Shown piece after piece: positions 1 through 10,202 of a stretch of 64,000 nucleotides of DNA. Made by a program: the position numbers and the translations under genes. A model generated the notes under the pieces. It had not been told where the DNA came from and ran no database searches. It saw only the letters and a program-made list of their open reading frames with translations. Source of the stretch: Gammaproteobacteria bacterium (lineage in GTDB: Bacteria > Pseudomonadota > Gammaproteobacteria > Pseudomonadales > Moraxellaceae); contig JAGWUI010000005.1 in the NCBI GenBank assembly GCA_028868515.1, positions 62,001 to 126,000 of the forward strand, in the 5' to 3' direction. Numbering within the stretch: the stretch's first letter is position 1; the number at the start of each line of letters is the position of its first letter.

Positions 1-677
1 CGCGCCTCAAGCCACTGCGCGGATTCACCATGTGACTTTAAGAATTTCTGCATATACGGTGATTCAACACCCGTTAGAAAAATCGGTAATCCCGTTGCAC
101 GATGTTGACTAATCGCTTGCAACAAACGGAGTTGAGTAAAGGAATTAGGAATAATCACGCCATGTTGATCACGTGTCAAACCACCACCTAACACAACGAT
201 GGCTTGGGCTTCTGCATGGTTTGAGCTATCTAAGGCAAAATGAGGGCTAGTTGCAACCAGATCTAATGCTTTGTCAGGTGAGCTATCTAATACATGAGCG
301 ATTGAAGACTCATCGACGAGAGGTGACATGAGTTCTAAGTCAGAAGACTGGGTAACGTCCGTTTTCTTTGATGCTTTATGTTTAGACGTCACTGCTTGTG
401 CAGAGTCTATTACATCAATTTTTTGCTTGGCATCTGCAATGGCTTCAGATTTTAAATTTTGATGCGTTGCTGCTGCGATAGGATTAACCACAACAGGAAT
501 CTCTAGCATTCTATCCAGAATAAAATCTGATAAAAATGAAGTTGATGCTAAAAAAGCAGCCACAGAACCAAGCAGTAATCCCCCGACAACAACCTTGCTA
601 AATCCATGCAATGCCCAACCACCCTGTGATTTCAAAAAAACGGGGCGATACGACTTGCATGGACTATGGTTAGGCAT
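1..677 (-). CDS. YdcF/DUF218-family envelope protein (C-terminus cut by window edge)
   Basis: The reading frame runs from the ATG at 677 leftward off the window. An N-terminal membrane anchor (about residues 25-50, rich in V, G, L and A) is followed by a polar linker of about 100 residues. Then comes the DUF218 core: AIVVLGGGLTRDQHGVIIPN and LPIFLTGVESPYMQ are the usual strand-loop motifs of YdcF/ElyC/SanA-like proteins, which act in envelope or cell-wall homeostasis. Its ATG overlaps the murB stop by 8 nt (ATGCCTAA), so the two are probably translationally coupled. The linker between anchor and domain is longer than I expect for YdcF. The exact function is unknown. Confidence 0.8.
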   Translation of the reverse strand, partial: MPNHSPCKSYRPVFLKSQGGWALHGFSKVVVGGLLLGSVAAFLASTSFLSDFILDRMLEIPVVVNPIAAATHQNLKSEAIADAKQKIDVIDSAQAVTSKHKASKKTDVTQSSDLELMSPLVDESSIAHVLDSSPDKALDLVATSPHFALDSSNHAEAQAIVVLGGGLTRDQHGVIIPNSFTQLRLLQAISQHRATGLPIFLTGVESPYMQKFLKSHGESAQWLEA

Positions 678-1722
678 ATTGTGCTCCATGTGGGTACACA
701 GGTTCACGTTCTAACTGAACAGCAAACTTAGACCACACATCCGCCTGTACAGCAGCAGACAATGCTAAAACATCTTGTGCGACCGCATTGCCATAATTAA
801 CCAAGACTAACGCCTGCTTCTCGTACATCCCAACGCGCGAAGACGCACTTTCCAATCGCCGACCACGCCATCCAGATTGCTCAATTAACCATCCCGCAGC
901 CAACTTAATTTCACCATTTGCTTGTGGGTATCCTGAAATCTGTGGATATTGCGTTTTTAATCGCTGAAAGTCTGATGTAGTCACACAGGGATTCTTAAAA
1001 AAACTACCCGCATTTGCAATCAATGCTGGATCTGGCAACTTCTGACTCCGAATTTGACAAATCGCTCGTGCAACAGACAAAGGTGTTGGATGAGTTCCTG
1101 CGGCTTGTACGACATCACCATAGCCTAAAACCAAACGAGGAGTTCGAGTCAAGGCAAACCGTACAGAGAGAATCACCCACTCACCATCTTGTTGTTTAAA
1201 CAAACTATCTCGATAAGAAAAGCTGCATTGATGCGGCTGAAAATCAAAGATCTCTCCCGCTTTATTCATGACCTGCACCGAATGCAATCGATCCACCAAC
1301 TCAACGCCATAAGCCCCGATATTCTGTACAGGTGCAGCACCAACAGTACCTGGAATGAGCGCAAGGTTTTCTAATCCATACCAACCTTGAGCCAAAGTAA
1401 TCATCACAAACTCATGCCAAGGCTCCCCCGCCATCGCCTCAATCACGACATGGTCGCCATTGCTTTCAATTAAGCGTACACCTCGCAGTAAGGGACGAAT
1501 CACCAAAGCGTCTAAAACTTCAGGTAATAACAAATTACTACCACCACCAAGTATTAATCGAGGAAATCGTTTTGCAGTGACCGAATTGAGTGCACTTCTC
1601 AACTCCGCAATAGAACTCACTTCTACTAGAAATCGTGCGACACAGGGCAAGCGCAATGTATTTAATTGATCCAACCGCGCTCTTTCAACTACTCGCATAT
1701 CACCTGCCATTTGCCCTATCAC
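670..1722 (-). CDS. murB: UDP-N-acetylenolpyruvoylglucosamine reductase MurB
   Basis: Reduces UDP-GlcNAc-enolpyruvate to UDP-MurNAc with NADPH and FAD, the second committed step of cytoplasmic peptidoglycan precursor synthesis. FAD-domain motifs are visible: LILGGGSNLLL near residue 56 and IPGTVGAAPVQNIGAYG near 124. SYRDSLFK and the catalytic serine motif NAGSFFKNP follow, then a C-terminal EREPVYPHG carrying the conserved glutamate. The length of 350 aa fits the E. coli-like (type I) enzyme. The start could also be the internal Met at residue 5 or 9, because the homologous part begins around residue 15. The downstream YdcF-like gene overlaps its stop codon. Confidence 0.96.
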   Translation of the reverse strand: MIGQMAGDMRVVERARLDQLNTLRLPCVARFLVEVSSIAELRSALNSVTAKRFPRLILGGGSNLLLPEVLDALVIRPLLRGVRLIESNGDHVVIEAMAGEPWHEFVMITLAQGWYGLENLALIPGTVGAAPVQNIGAYGVELVDRLHSVQVMNKAGEIFDFQPHQCSFSYRDSLFKQQDGEWVILSVRFALTRTPRLVLGYGDVVQAAGTHPTPLSVARAICQIRSQKLPDPALIANAGSFFKNPCVTTSDFQRLKTQYPQISGYPQANGEIKLAAGWLIEQSGWRGRRLESASSRVGMYEKQALVLVNYGNAVAQDVLALSAAVQADVWSKFAVQLEREPVYPHGAQYA

Positions 1723-2005
1723 ACCAAATATGATTTATATCAATTCACAACATCTATCATCATAGATGAATTGATTCAACATTACTGCGTACAAACACCT
1801 TAGATCGAGCATTTGCACAACAAAATAAAGATCCACATACAATATCTAAATCATACGGTAAAAAGCAGGGACAAAGCAGCCGTATGATGTAGATTATTGT
1901 GCAGTTAGCGTTTGAATATGATAGAAATGCTCATCGCCAAGCGCGTTATGACTCGCTATACTCGGTTCATCAAGACAACAAAGCTATAGGAATAGGAAAA
2001 GTGAT

Positions 2006-3448
2006 ATGAATAACGCCACGACATCTCCATTCACATCCAGCCAACCTGAAGCGACTCATATTCAGCAAACTTTTGCAGCACAAAGAGATACCGCAATTCG
2101 TCTGCGCCAATCTACGACAGCAGAACGCTTAACAAAAATAAAAAAACTCAAAGAGACACTGCTGGCACATGCTGATGATGTGATTGCAGCAGGTTTTGCT
2201 GATTTCGGTAAGCCTGCCGCTGAAGTGGAATTAACTGAAATCCTGCCTGTGGTTGCAGAAGCAAACGATGCGATTCGTAAACTTGGCGGATGGATGAAAC
2301 CAAAGAAAGTTTGGCCATCACGCATGATGCTTGGAACCGTTGGCTACACACAATATGAGCCTAAAGGTCGAGTGCTTATTATTTCTCCATGGAACTATCC
2401 TGTGAATCTCACATTAGGGCCACTGGTTTCAGCAATTGCGGCGGGCAACACGGTCATTATTAAAACATCTGAAATGACACCACACGCATCCGCCATCATT
2501 CGTAAAATTGTTCAAGAAGCGTTTGATGAAACAGAAGTTGCTTTGTTTGAAGGTGATGCAACCGTCGCACAAGCTCTACTTGAATTGCCGTTTGATCATA
2601 TCTTCTTTACAGGTTCTCCTGCCGTCGGCAAAGTCGTCATGGCCGCAGCTGCAAAAAACCTAACCAGTGTCACTCTCGAACTTGGTGGAAAATCTCCAAC
2701 GATTATCGATGAGTCGGCCGATCTAGAACTTGCTGCAAAAAATACCTTATGGGCAAAATTCACGAATAACGGACAAACCTGTATTGCACCAGATCACGTT
2801 TATGTTCACTCAGCAGTCAAAGAAGCTTTTATTAAACAGTGTGTGGATACGTTAAATAGCGTCTACGGTCAGGATTCCAACAAGATTGAAAGCCCTGATC
2901 TTGCTCGTATTGTCAATCCACGCCATGTTGCACGCGTCAAAGCACTTCTGGATGATGCAACATCTCGCGGCGCGCGAGTTATCACAGGTGGACAATATGA
3001 TGAAAATAAACGTTATATTGCCCCAACACTCCTTGAGGGGATTCCCGATGATGCCGAGATTATGAGTGAAGAGATTTTTGGACCGTTATTACCGATTATT
3101 AGCTTCACTCAACTAGACAGCGTCATTGCTCGTATCAATGCAGACCCAAAACCATTGGCACTGTATGTATGGAGTCGTAACAAAGAAAACATTAAAAAAG
3201 TCATGCAGCAAACCACCTCTGGCGGCGCATGTATCAACCATAGCGTGGTTCAGTTCTTACATGGCAACTTACCCTTTGGTGGTGTCAATAATTCAGGAAT
3301 CGGTAGCGGACATGGCTATCATGGCTTCTTAGCATTCTCACATGAGCGCGCCGTCGTTCGCAGTTGGATCATCTTGGCAAAAATGTTTTACCCTCCGTAT
3401 TCAAACCTCACTCGCAAGCTCATTGCACTCTTTATTAAGACTGTTTAA
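2006..3448 (+). CDS. NAD(P)-dependent aldehyde dehydrogenase (class 3 / coniferyl- or fatty-aldehyde type)
   Basis: ALDH-superfamily enzyme of 480 aa oxidising an aldehyde to its acid. Visible residues: SPWNYP (Asn130), LELGGKSP (general base Glu225) and NNGQTCIAPD (nucleophile Cys259). EEIFGPLLPI and LPFGGVNNSGIG also match the family. The C-terminal hydrophobic stretch after PPYS is typical of class 3 and fatty-aldehyde dehydrogenases and suggests membrane association. The family also includes coniferyl aldehyde dehydrogenases, and the substrate cannot be told from sequence. It is monocistronic, and the 283 bp upstream (1723-2005) hold no gene, only a presumed promoter. AGGAATAGGAAAAG before the ATG gives a reasonable ribosome binding site. 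Confidence 0.9.
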   Translation: MNNATTSPFTSSQPEATHIQQTFAAQRDTAIRLRQSTTAERLTKIKKLKETLLAHADDVIAAGFADFGKPAAEVELTEILPVVAEANDAIRKLGGWMKPKKVWPSRMMLGTVGYTQYEPKGRVLIISPWNYPVNLTLGPLVSAIAAGNTVIIKTSEMTPHASAIIRKIVQEAFDETEVALFEGDATVAQALLELPFDHIFFTGSPAVGKVVMAAAAKNLTSVTLELGGKSPTIIDESADLELAAKNTLWAKFTNNGQTCIAPDHVYVHSAVKEAFIKQCVDTLNSVYGQDSNKIESPDLARIVNPRHVARVKALLDDATSRGARVITGGQYDENKRYIAPTLLEGIPDDAEIMSEEIFGPLLPIISFTQLDSVIARINADPKPLALYVWSRNKENIKKVMQQTTSGGACINHSVVQFLHGNLPFGGVNNSGIGSGHGYHGFLAFSHERAVVRSWIILAKMFYPPYSNLTRKLIALFIKTV

Positions 3449-3624
3449 TTCTCTCGCAAAAGCTTCTCTCAACAGAGAGAAGCTGCTCACGCTGTGTTAC
3501 GCAACTCACCTAAAATTTATCTGGAATCAAAGCACACGTCAGTTCATGATGAAAAAGTAGGACTTGAAAAAATAATGATGAGGTTATTTAAACACTCATC
3601 GCCATCAATACAAGGAATCACATT

Positions 3625-3879
3625 ATGGGCTTTCTCTGGTTCTTAATCGTCGGTGTCATTGCAGGGTGGTTAGCAAGCGAACTTGTCAAAGGCAGCGACT
3701 ATGGCGTTGTTGGTGACATGATTGTTGGCGTTGTTGGCGCACTGATTGGTGGTTTTATTTTTGAAAAAATCCTTGGGGTTTCCTCAGGTGGCGGTATCGT
3801 CGGCAGTATTATTGTTGCCACAATCGGAGCGATACTCTTTATTTATGCCTTGCGATTAATTAAGCGCGCAACTCGATAG
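3625..3879 (+). CDS. GlsB/YeaQ/YmgE-family small membrane protein
   Basis: 84-aa, Gly-rich protein with three hydrophobic segments (about residues 2-18, 27-48 and 56-76). GxxAGWLAxxL near the start and VGxxGALIGG in the middle are the signature of the transglycosylase-associated (PF04226) family, which is linked to stress response but not biochemically defined. A good Shine-Dalgarno (AAGGA) lies 8-9 nt upstream of the ATG. It is a single gene ended by a strong terminator shared with the convergent argG. Confidence 0.88.
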   Translation: MGFLWFLIVGVIAGWLASELVKGSDYGVVGDMIVGVVGALIGGFIFEKILGVSSGGGIVGSIIVATIGAILFIYALRLIKRATR

Positions 3880-3905
3880 CAAACTATAAGCCACTGCTAT
3901 TCACA

Positions 3906-3939
3906 TAAAAAAAAGCGAACCTTATGGCTCGCTTTTTTA
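3906..3939. terminator. Bidirectional intrinsic terminator (GlsB gene / argG)
   Basis: AAAAAGCGA with a CC..GG inner part pairs with TCGCTTTTTT around a short loop. A-tract and T-tract flank the stem, so it can stop transcription from both converging genes. Confidence 0.9.
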
Positions 3940-3957
3940 TCATCTCTTGAACAACAA

Positions 3958-5178
3958 TTAGTCCATCTTACGACCTTTGCTTGCAGCAATACGCAAACGT
4001 AGACCATTCAAACGAATGAAACCTTCTGCATCTTTTTGGTTGTATGCGCCGCGATCATCTTCGAATGTTGCAATATTTGCATCAAACAGAGTGTCATCTG
4101 ACTTACGACCAGCAACAATCACGTTACCTTTGTACAGTTTAACGCGTACTACACCATTTACTGGTTTCTGAGATTCATCAATCATCACTTGAATCATCTT
4201 ACGCTCTGGCGACCACCAGTAACCGTTATAAATCAGGCTTGCATAACGTGGCATTAGTTCATCTTTCAGATGCGCAACTTCGCGATCTAGCGTAATGGAC
4301 TCAATCGCGCGATGCGCACGCAGCATGATCGTACCAGCTGGTGTTTCATAACAACCACGAGACTTCATACCAACATAGCGATTTTCAACTAAGTCTAGAC
4401 GACCAATACCATGCTTGCCGCCGTATTCATTCAACGTCGCCATAACTTGAGCTGGAGTCATTTCTACGCCATCGATTGCAACGATGTCACCCGCTTGATA
4501 CGTGAGTTCAACGTATTGCGGAACATCTGGTGCTTTTTCTGGGCTAACAGTCCAACGCCAAATATCTTCTTCTGGCTCCCAGTATGGATCTTCCAAGCCG
4601 CCGCCTTCATACGAAATATGCAGCAAGTTTGCATCCATTGAATATGGAGATTTTTTGCCTGCTTTTGCAAAATCGATTGGGATATTACGCTCTTTTGCGT
4701 ACGCCATCAGTGTTTCACGTGATGTCAAATCCCATTCACGCCAAGGCGCGATCGTTTTTAAATGCGGCGCAAGTGCAAACGCACCGAGTTCAAAGCGAAC
4801 TTGGTCATTGCCTTTACCTGTTGCGCCATGACTGATGTATTCCGCGCCATGCTCTTTAGCAATTTCAACTAAGCGTTTCGCAATCAATGGGCGCGCAATT
4901 GAAGTTCCTAGCAGGTATTCACCTTCATAAATTGCATTCGCACGAAACATTGGAAAGACGTAATCGCGCGCAAACTCTTCGCGTAAATCTTCAATATGAA
5001 TGGACTTCACGCCCATTTGTTGTGCTTTTGCACGTGCTGGTTCGACTTCTTCACCCTGACCGATATCGGCAGTAAAAGTAATCACTTCAGCATCATATTT
5101 CTCTTGTAGCCACGTCAAAATGACTGAGGTATCTAGACCGCCTGAATAGGCAAGTACAACTTTACGCTTTTCCGCCAT
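3958..5178 (-). CDS. argG: Argininosuccinate synthase ArgG
   Basis: Joins citrulline and aspartate with ATP to form argininosuccinate in arginine biosynthesis (cytoplasm). The N-terminal pyrophosphatase-type ATP loop AYSGGLDTS is at residues 10-18. [15 protein letters not shown] (citrulline/aspartate/ATP contacts) and the [20 protein letters not shown] segment are also present. The length of 406 aa fits the standard type. It is a stand-alone gene read toward the shared terminator at 3906-3939. No convincing ArgR operator was seen in the 166-bp upstream gap, although that gap is AT-rich. Confidence 0.98.
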   Translation of the reverse strand: MAEKRKVVLAYSGGLDTSVILTWLQEKYDAEVITFTADIGQGEEVEPARAKAQQMGVKSIHIEDLREEFARDYVFPMFRANAIYEGEYLLGTSIARPLIAKRLVEIAKEHGAEYISHGATGKGNDQVRFELGAFALAPHLKTIAPWREWDLTSRETLMAYAKERNIPIDFAKAGKKSPYSMDANLLHISYEGGGLEDPYWEPEEDIWRWTVSPEKAPDVPQYVELTYQAGDIVAIDGVEMTPAQVMATLNEYGGKHGIGRLDLVENRYVGMKSRGCYETPAGTIMLRAHRAIESITLDREVAHLKDELMPRYASLIYNGYWWSPERKMIQVMIDESQKPVNGVVRVKLYKGNVIVAGRKSDDTLFDANIATFEDDRGAYNQKDAEGFIRLNGLRLRIAASKGRKMD

Positions 5179-5323
5179 GAATGTTGTCCGCTAAATTTAA
5201 AAAACGAAAATTAAAAACGAGTGGAATGAATCAAAAAAGGCATTCTTAAGTCGCGACATTCTACATGAAAGCAATCCATGACGCAGCAAATTCAATCATG
5301 CAACGTGAATGACATATAAGGAT

Positions 5324-5352
5324 AAAAACTATGCTTAACTTCAGTTAAGCAT
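5324..5352 (-). terminator. Intrinsic terminator built into the 3' end of the diguanylate cyclase gene
   Basis: ATGCTTAACT (5331-5340) and AGTTAAGCAT (5343-5352) are perfect 10-bp inverted arms around 2 nt. On the minus strand the hairpin is followed by AGTTTTT. The 5' arm encodes the last residues and stop (His-Ala-TAA) of the gene. Confidence 0.8.
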
Positions 5353-6637
5353 GCTCAGGTTTAATCAAATGAAACTCGCGAACACGATGACGTCCAGCAG
5401 TTTTAGCTTTATAAACCGCCTCATCAGCTTGATGGATAAATTCCGCAATCGTGATTTCTGCATCATGAATGGAATACGTCGATACACCAATACTGACCGT
5501 AACATGCTTCTCTGCTTTTGATTTTTTATGCTCGATATTCAGCTCATCTACGGTCTGTAAAATGCGATCAGCAACCGCACGTGCGCCAGCAATCGGTGTA
5601 TTCGGTAATAGGACAATAAACTCCTCACCACCATATCGAGCTGCAACATCCGTACTTCGCGTCAGCACTTGTCGTAATGTATGCGCCACCGTGATGAGCG
5701 CCTCATCACCTTTTAAATGTCCGTAATAGTCGTTGTAAGCCTTAAAGTGATCAATATCCACAAAAATGACCGATATTGGCTCACCAGAGCGATGTGCTCG
5801 CTCCCACTCATTATCCATACGTTCATTAAAGAAACGACGATTTGCCAAACCTGTCATTGGATCTTCACGGGACAAACGCTCAAGCTCTTTACTCATCCGC
5901 TCCGCTTCTGCTTTATCTAAAGCCAATAAACGTGCTTGCAGAAAATTTTCTCGCTCTTTGGCAATATTGGCATGTCCAACGACATAACCAATAAAATTAA
6001 TCAGTCCAATATAGTAAAAATATCGAGTAATTTCCTCGTTGGAATACCAAACAAAGTCATAACTCGCAGTTTGCGCATAAGCGATCAACATCGCCAAAAA
6101 ACCAGCAGAAAGACCAATCAACAAGACAAACTTTGGCTTCATGCCAAGAATAAAGTAAATCAAAACATAAACCAGAATCACATCATACGTTGCAGCTTGT
6201 GCAACCATCGGAGTCTTAAACTGCAAAGAAAAATATGCCGTAGACAATACGCCGATAAAAGACACAACGCCGACAATGAGATAAAAATTATTTCTGGAAA
6301 ATGATTTTCTTAATAAAATAGGAAACGCACTTAAACAAAGAATGCCGATTCCATAAATATAAGCAAGGTTATACAACTCATGAGTACGAAACGATTCCCA
6401 GCTTAAAAAATACACTAAGGGTAGACTGATCAAGCCGAGCAATAAATAAACAACGATCGTCGGTAATACAATCCCACTCAGCAAATTCGCAGTACGCTCC
6501 GCCAAGCCGCGCCAAAACATCGCCTCCATTTCAGGTTGAAATCGACGTAAAAGGATACGACGCTCTGACAACAAGTTACGGATTAGCGTATTTTCTTGCA
6601 GAGGAGAAATTTCCGTTTGTTTTTTTTTCAAATCCAT
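5345..6637 (-). CDS. Membrane-anchored diguanylate cyclase (GGEEF, with I-site)
   Basis: The 430-aa protein has a cytosolic N-terminus (about 45 aa) and roughly six hydrophobic segments over residues 45-225. A short helical linker and a C-terminal GGDEF domain (about 255-425) follow. The active-site motif is YGGEEF, with the product-inhibition site RSTD exactly five residues upstream, so it is predicted to make c-di-GMP from two GTP and to be feedback-inhibited. No recognised sensory domain (MASE) could be named with confidence. It has the same overall design as the protein encoded at 27250-28590. Residues around LSREDPMTGLANRRFFN begin the catalytic domain. Confidence 0.92.
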   Translation of the reverse strand: MDLKKKQTEISPLQENTLIRNLLSERRILLRRFQPEMEAMFWRGLAERTANLLSGIVLPTIVVYLLLGLISLPLVYFLSWESFRTHELYNLAYIYGIGILCLSAFPILLRKSFSRNNFYLIVGVVSFIGVLSTAYFSLQFKTPMVAQAATYDVILVYVLIYFILGMKPKFVLLIGLSAGFLAMLIAYAQTASYDFVWYSNEEITRYFYYIGLINFIGYVVGHANIAKERENFLQARLLALDKAEAERMSKELERLSREDPMTGLANRRFFNERMDNEWERAHRSGEPISVIFVDIDHFKAYNDYYGHLKGDEALITVAHTLRQVLTRSTDVAARYGGEEFIVLLPNTPIAGARAVADRILQTVDELNIEHKKSKAEKHVTVSIGVSTYSIHDAEITIAEFIHQADEAVYKAKTAGRHRVREFHLIKPEHA

Positions 6638-6880
6638 CTCTATCTATTTAAAGTCTTCACATAAAAAAGACTATTGTCCCCACCTATTATATTCCTACCA
6701 TAACAAAAAAAACGTATATCTGATAGCAGTTCTATCGGCACACTCCACATATCTTTTTTGACTCTGAAACAAACATAATTTTGCTGAATAACACCTGATC
6801 TTCAAGATTGCCATACGATTTTGCCGTGTTTTGTACGGCTATTTCGACTATCATTTACCAATTATTTTTAAGTTTGAATT

Positions 6881-7957
6881 TTGAGTATCTATACCGTGAC
6901 AACTAACGCAATCCAGACGCTTACTATTACCCAACCTGATGATTGGCATATTCATTTGCGCGATGGAGTCGCTTTAGCACGAACCGTTCCAGATATCGCA
7001 CGCATTTTTAATCGTGTCATCTGTATGCCAAACCTCGTTCCACCTGTGACCACAGTTGATCAAGCGAATGACTATCGCGCGCGCATCATGGCGCACGTCC
7101 TGCAAGGCGCTCAATTCGATCCACGTATGGCATTGTATTTAACCGACAATACCAATCCTGCTGAAATTGCAAAGATCAAACAATCTGAATTTGTTCAAGC
7201 TGTTAAATATTACCCTGCTGGCGCAACAACCAACTCTCAGTCAGGCGTAACCGACTTAGCCAAAGTCTACCCAGTCATCGCTCAGATGGAAGAACATGGC
7301 GTGCCCTTCTTACTGCATGGTGAAGTCACGCATAGCGATATTGACATCTTTGATCGTGAAAAACGCTTTGTTGATGACATGCTTCAACCACTATTACAAC
7401 GCTTTCCAAAATTAAAACTCGTTCTTGAGCACATCACGACCGCAGAAGCCGCAGCATTCGTCCAAGCGCAAGGTGCAAATGTTGCCGCGACAATTACGCC
7501 GCAGCATTTATTATTTAATCGTAATCACATGTTAGTCGGCGGTATTCGTCCACACTTTTTCTGCTTACCAATTCTGAAACGCCAAACCCATCAAGCAGCG
7601 TTGATTCAAGCTGCGACCAGTGGCAGTCCTAAATTTTTCTTAGGCACAGATAGCGCGCCACATGCCCAAGATAAAAAAGAAAACGCCTGCGGCTGTGCAG
7701 GTTGCTATAGCGCACCGATTGCGATTGAGCTCTATGCTGAAGCATTTGAACAAGCAAATGCTTTGGATAAATTAGAAGGATTTGCGAGCTTCTATGGCGC
7801 GGATTTTTATGGTTTACCGCGCAATACGCAAAAAATTACTTTAGTCAAAACATCTCAGCAAGTTCCAGATTCATATCCATATCTCGACAACCAAAAACTT
7901 GTCCCGCTTCGTGCTGGTGAAACATTGGGATGGTCTGTTCAAAGTGAGCTTGGGTAA
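6881..7957 (+). CDS. pyrC: Dihydroorotase PyrC
   Basis: Zinc amidohydrolase that closes carbamoyl-aspartate to dihydroorotate in pyrimidine synthesis. Visible metal and substrate motifs: [10 protein letters not shown] (HxH), [11 protein letters not shown] (carbamylated lysine), [14 protein letters not shown] and LGTDSAPH (catalytic Asp). The start shown is TTG at 6881. GTG at 6896 gives an N-terminus closer to the E. coli enzyme, and neither has a decisive ribosome binding site. The stop overlaps the rnt start by one base (TAATG), so the two are likely co-translated. Confidence 0.95.
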   Translation: MSIYTVTTNAIQTLTITQPDDWHIHLRDGVALARTVPDIARIFNRVICMPNLVPPVTTVDQANDYRARIMAHVLQGAQFDPRMALYLTDNTNPAEIAKIKQSEFVQAVKYYPAGATTNSQSGVTDLAKVYPVIAQMEEHGVPFLLHGEVTHSDIDIFDREKRFVDDMLQPLLQRFPKLKLVLEHITTAEAAAFVQAQGANVAATITPQHLLFNRNHMLVGGIRPHFFCLPILKRQTHQAALIQAATSGSPKFFLGTDSAPHAQDKKENACGCAGCYSAPIAIELYAEAFEQANALDKLEGFASFYGADFYGLPRNTQKITLVKTSQQVPDSYPYLDNQKLVPLRAGETLGWSVQSELG

Positions 7958-8643
7958 TGAATGACAGTCTGCTGCACAATTCAAATGAAACCAAACCAGC
8001 GCGTCCAATCATTGGGCAGCGCTTCCGTGGTTTCTTGCCTGTCGTTGTCGATGTTGAAACCGCAGGCATGGATGCAAGAACCAATGCACTACTTGAAATT
8101 GCCTGTATTCCAATTCTATTTGATGAAAACTATCAATTAGTTCCTGGTGAAGCAGTTCATGCTCACATCAAACCTTTTGAAGGTTCTAAGCTTGATCAAC
8201 GTTCACTCGATTTTATTGGGATTGATCCGTACAACCCATTTCGTATGGCTGAAGATGAAAAACCAGCATTGCTACGGATTTTTAAATCCCTTGAAAAAAC
8301 ACGTCGCGAGCAAGGTTGCAATCACTGTGTGTTAGTTGGACATAATGCACACTTTGATTTAGGTTTTTTGCAAGCGGCAGTCATGCGCACACATACCAAA
8401 AATCAAACACCATTTCATAGTTTTTCGGTGTTTGATACGGTGACATTGGCGGCAGCGGCGTATGGTCAAACCGTACTGGCGCGAGCATGTCAGGCGGCAG
8501 GTATTCCGTTTAGTAATGGCGAAGCTCATGCTGCGCTCTATGACACACAAAAAACCGCAGAACTGTTTTGCAAAATCGTGAACGCTTGGCCTGCCATGCA
8601 AGTTGCAAATGCTGATGAAACGGCTGAGACTTCAGATGAGTAA
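7957..8643 (+). CDS. rnt: Ribonuclease T
   Basis: DEDDh 3'-5' exonuclease that trims tRNA and other stable RNA 3' ends and acts as a dimer. ExoI VVDVETAGMD, ExoII VGHNAHFDLGF and ExoIII HAALYDTQKTAELF supply the four acidic residues and the histidine. PIIGQRFRGFLPVVVD near the N-terminus is typical of the family. At 228 aa it is near the usual length. It overlaps pyrC by one base (TAATG) and is followed 33 bp later by a helicase gene, giving a probable three-gene operon. Confidence 0.96.
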   Translation: MNDSLLHNSNETKPARPIIGQRFRGFLPVVVDVETAGMDARTNALLEIACIPILFDENYQLVPGEAVHAHIKPFEGSKLDQRSLDFIGIDPYNPFRMAEDEKPALLRIFKSLEKTRREQGCNHCVLVGHNAHFDLGFLQAAVMRTHTKNQTPFHSFSVFDTVTLAAAAYGQTVLARACQAAGIPFSNGEAHAALYDTQKTAELFCKIVNAWPAMQVANADETAETSDE

Positions 8644-8676
8644 TCATTTCGACGCAACTCAAAACGATCATCAAAG

Positions 8677-10152
8677 ATGAAGCCACAGGATTTAATGGCA
8701 CTGACTGCCGAAGCAGGCTTTATCTTTAATGGCATTTTAAATAGTGACCGCGACCCAACAGACGGACTTGAGCTGACTTACAGCAAAGATCGAGCAATGC
8801 CGATTCGGGAACACCTGCAATCGGCTGAACTGAATAACATTGATGTACTTCCTGAATACTTACTGATTAAAAAACTCGTCGAACAAAAATTCCCCTTAAT
8901 CTTTGTGACTGGCGGTGCTGGGACAGGCAAAAGTACCTTCATTAAATGGCTGATGAAACAGTTCAAAGGCACAGCCTTACTTAGCGCGCCAACAGCCATG
9001 GCAGCGATCAATATCGAAGGAAAAACCCTTCACTCCCTGTGCCAATTGCCACCTGCTTGGATTGTCAAAAAAGACATCAAACACGCGCCTCATCGCAATG
9101 ACATTAAAGAAGCTAAACTACTCATCATCGATGAAGTATCAATGGTAACCGCAAATTTGTTAGATGGTGTCAGTGCATTTTTACGGCAAAATCGCGACGG
9201 CAATAGCGCATTTGGCGGGATGACGGTCATCATGGTCGGGGATCTTTTTCAACTCCCCCCAGTCGTGAGTGAGGCATCTAAACCATTATTTGATCAAATT
9301 TATGGTTCATCCAAATTCTTTAAAGCGCGCTGTTTACGTAATACAGCCTATTACGCTATTGAACTCAAAAAGACATTTCGCCAATCGGATCAGTTATTTG
9401 TTGATATTCTGACAAAAATTCGAGAACGTGTGGATATTGAGGAATCGCTCCGCTATCTGAATGAAGGCTGCACGATTACCGATACACCACCAATAGACGC
9501 AGTCTGGCTTTCACCACGCAATAGTGAAGTTGAGAGCCGAAATACACGCGAACTCGACAAGCTCGATTCAACAGTAAAAACTTATCAAGGCAAACTCACA
9601 GGACAATTCAAAGCTGACCGACTCCCCTCGCCAATGGAACTGGTATTAAAAGTTGGCGCACAAGTGATGTTTACCAAAAACGATATGAATCGTCGTTGGA
9701 TTAACGGTTCAGTCGGTACTGTGGTCAAAATGGGTGAAGAAAAGATCACCATCAAAATGGCTGGTTCACACAAAAATGTCGAAGTAGAACGCGATGAATG
9801 GCTGGAATATCAATATCGCTGGGGCATGATTGACGAAGAACTAGAGCGATACGAAACAGGCAGTTTTATTCAGTTTCCGCTAGTTTTGGCTTGGGCAATG
9901 ACCATTCATAAAAGCCAAGGTCGCACACTCGAAAAAGTCCACATCAACCTAGGTCAAGGCGCATTTGAAACGGGGCAAACTTATGTCGCGCTCAGCCGTT
10001 GTCGCACCCTTGAAGGACTATCTCTAGCAAGACCATTAATCGCTGCCGACATCCTTGTCGATCAAGAGTCTAAAGAGTTTTACCAACATCTCCGTGCGAT
10101 TATTCACAAACTACCTGCAGATGTGATGATGGATAAAATTGAGAATCCTTAG
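8677..10152 (+). CDS. PIF1/RecD2-like superfamily 1 ATPase (putative DNA helicase)
   Basis: 491-aa SF1 helicase. Walker A GGAGTGKST is at residues 79-87 and Walker B LLIIDEVSMV at about 148-157. MVGDLFQLPPV (motif III) and the C-terminal AMTIHKSQGRTLEKV and YVALSRCRTLEGL motifs are typical of PIF1/RecD-like enzymes. The first 55 or so residues have no recognised domain. The start may be Met7 (8695), which has AGGA just upstream, instead of the ATG at 8677. It lies 33 bp after rnt in the same direction, so it is probably co-transcribed. Specific substrate and role are unknown. Confidence 0.85.
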   Translation: MKPQDLMALTAEAGFIFNGILNSDRDPTDGLELTYSKDRAMPIREHLQSAELNNIDVLPEYLLIKKLVEQKFPLIFVTGGAGTGKSTFIKWLMKQFKGTALLSAPTAMAAINIEGKTLHSLCQLPPAWIVKKDIKHAPHRNDIKEAKLLIIDEVSMVTANLLDGVSAFLRQNRDGNSAFGGMTVIMVGDLFQLPPVVSEASKPLFDQIYGSSKFFKARCLRNTAYYAIELKKTFRQSDQLFVDILTKIRERVDIEESLRYLNEGCTITDTPPIDAVWLSPRNSEVESRNTRELDKLDSTVKTYQGKLTGQFKADRLPSPMELVLKVGAQVMFTKNDMNRRWINGSVGTVVKMGEEKITIKMAGSHKNVEVERDEWLEYQYRWGMIDEELERYETGSFIQFPLVLAWAMTIHKSQGRTLEKVHINLGQGAFETGQTYVALSRCRTLEGLSLARPLIAADILVDQESKEFYQHLRAIIHKLPADVMMDKIENP

Positions 10153-10202
10153 GTCGTTTTATATTTTATTGATAAAACAAATTTTGCTTGCTTTCCTCCA
10201 CA

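Noticed and set aside
4502-4835. Plus-strand ORFs opposite argG (83-109 aa)
   Set aside because: They lie wholly inside the conserved argG gene, have no ribosome binding site and no recognisable protein features.
5179-5344. ArgR operator upstream of argG
   Set aside because: AT-rich sequence gives only partial TGAAT-like matches, which are not above what AT-richness would produce.
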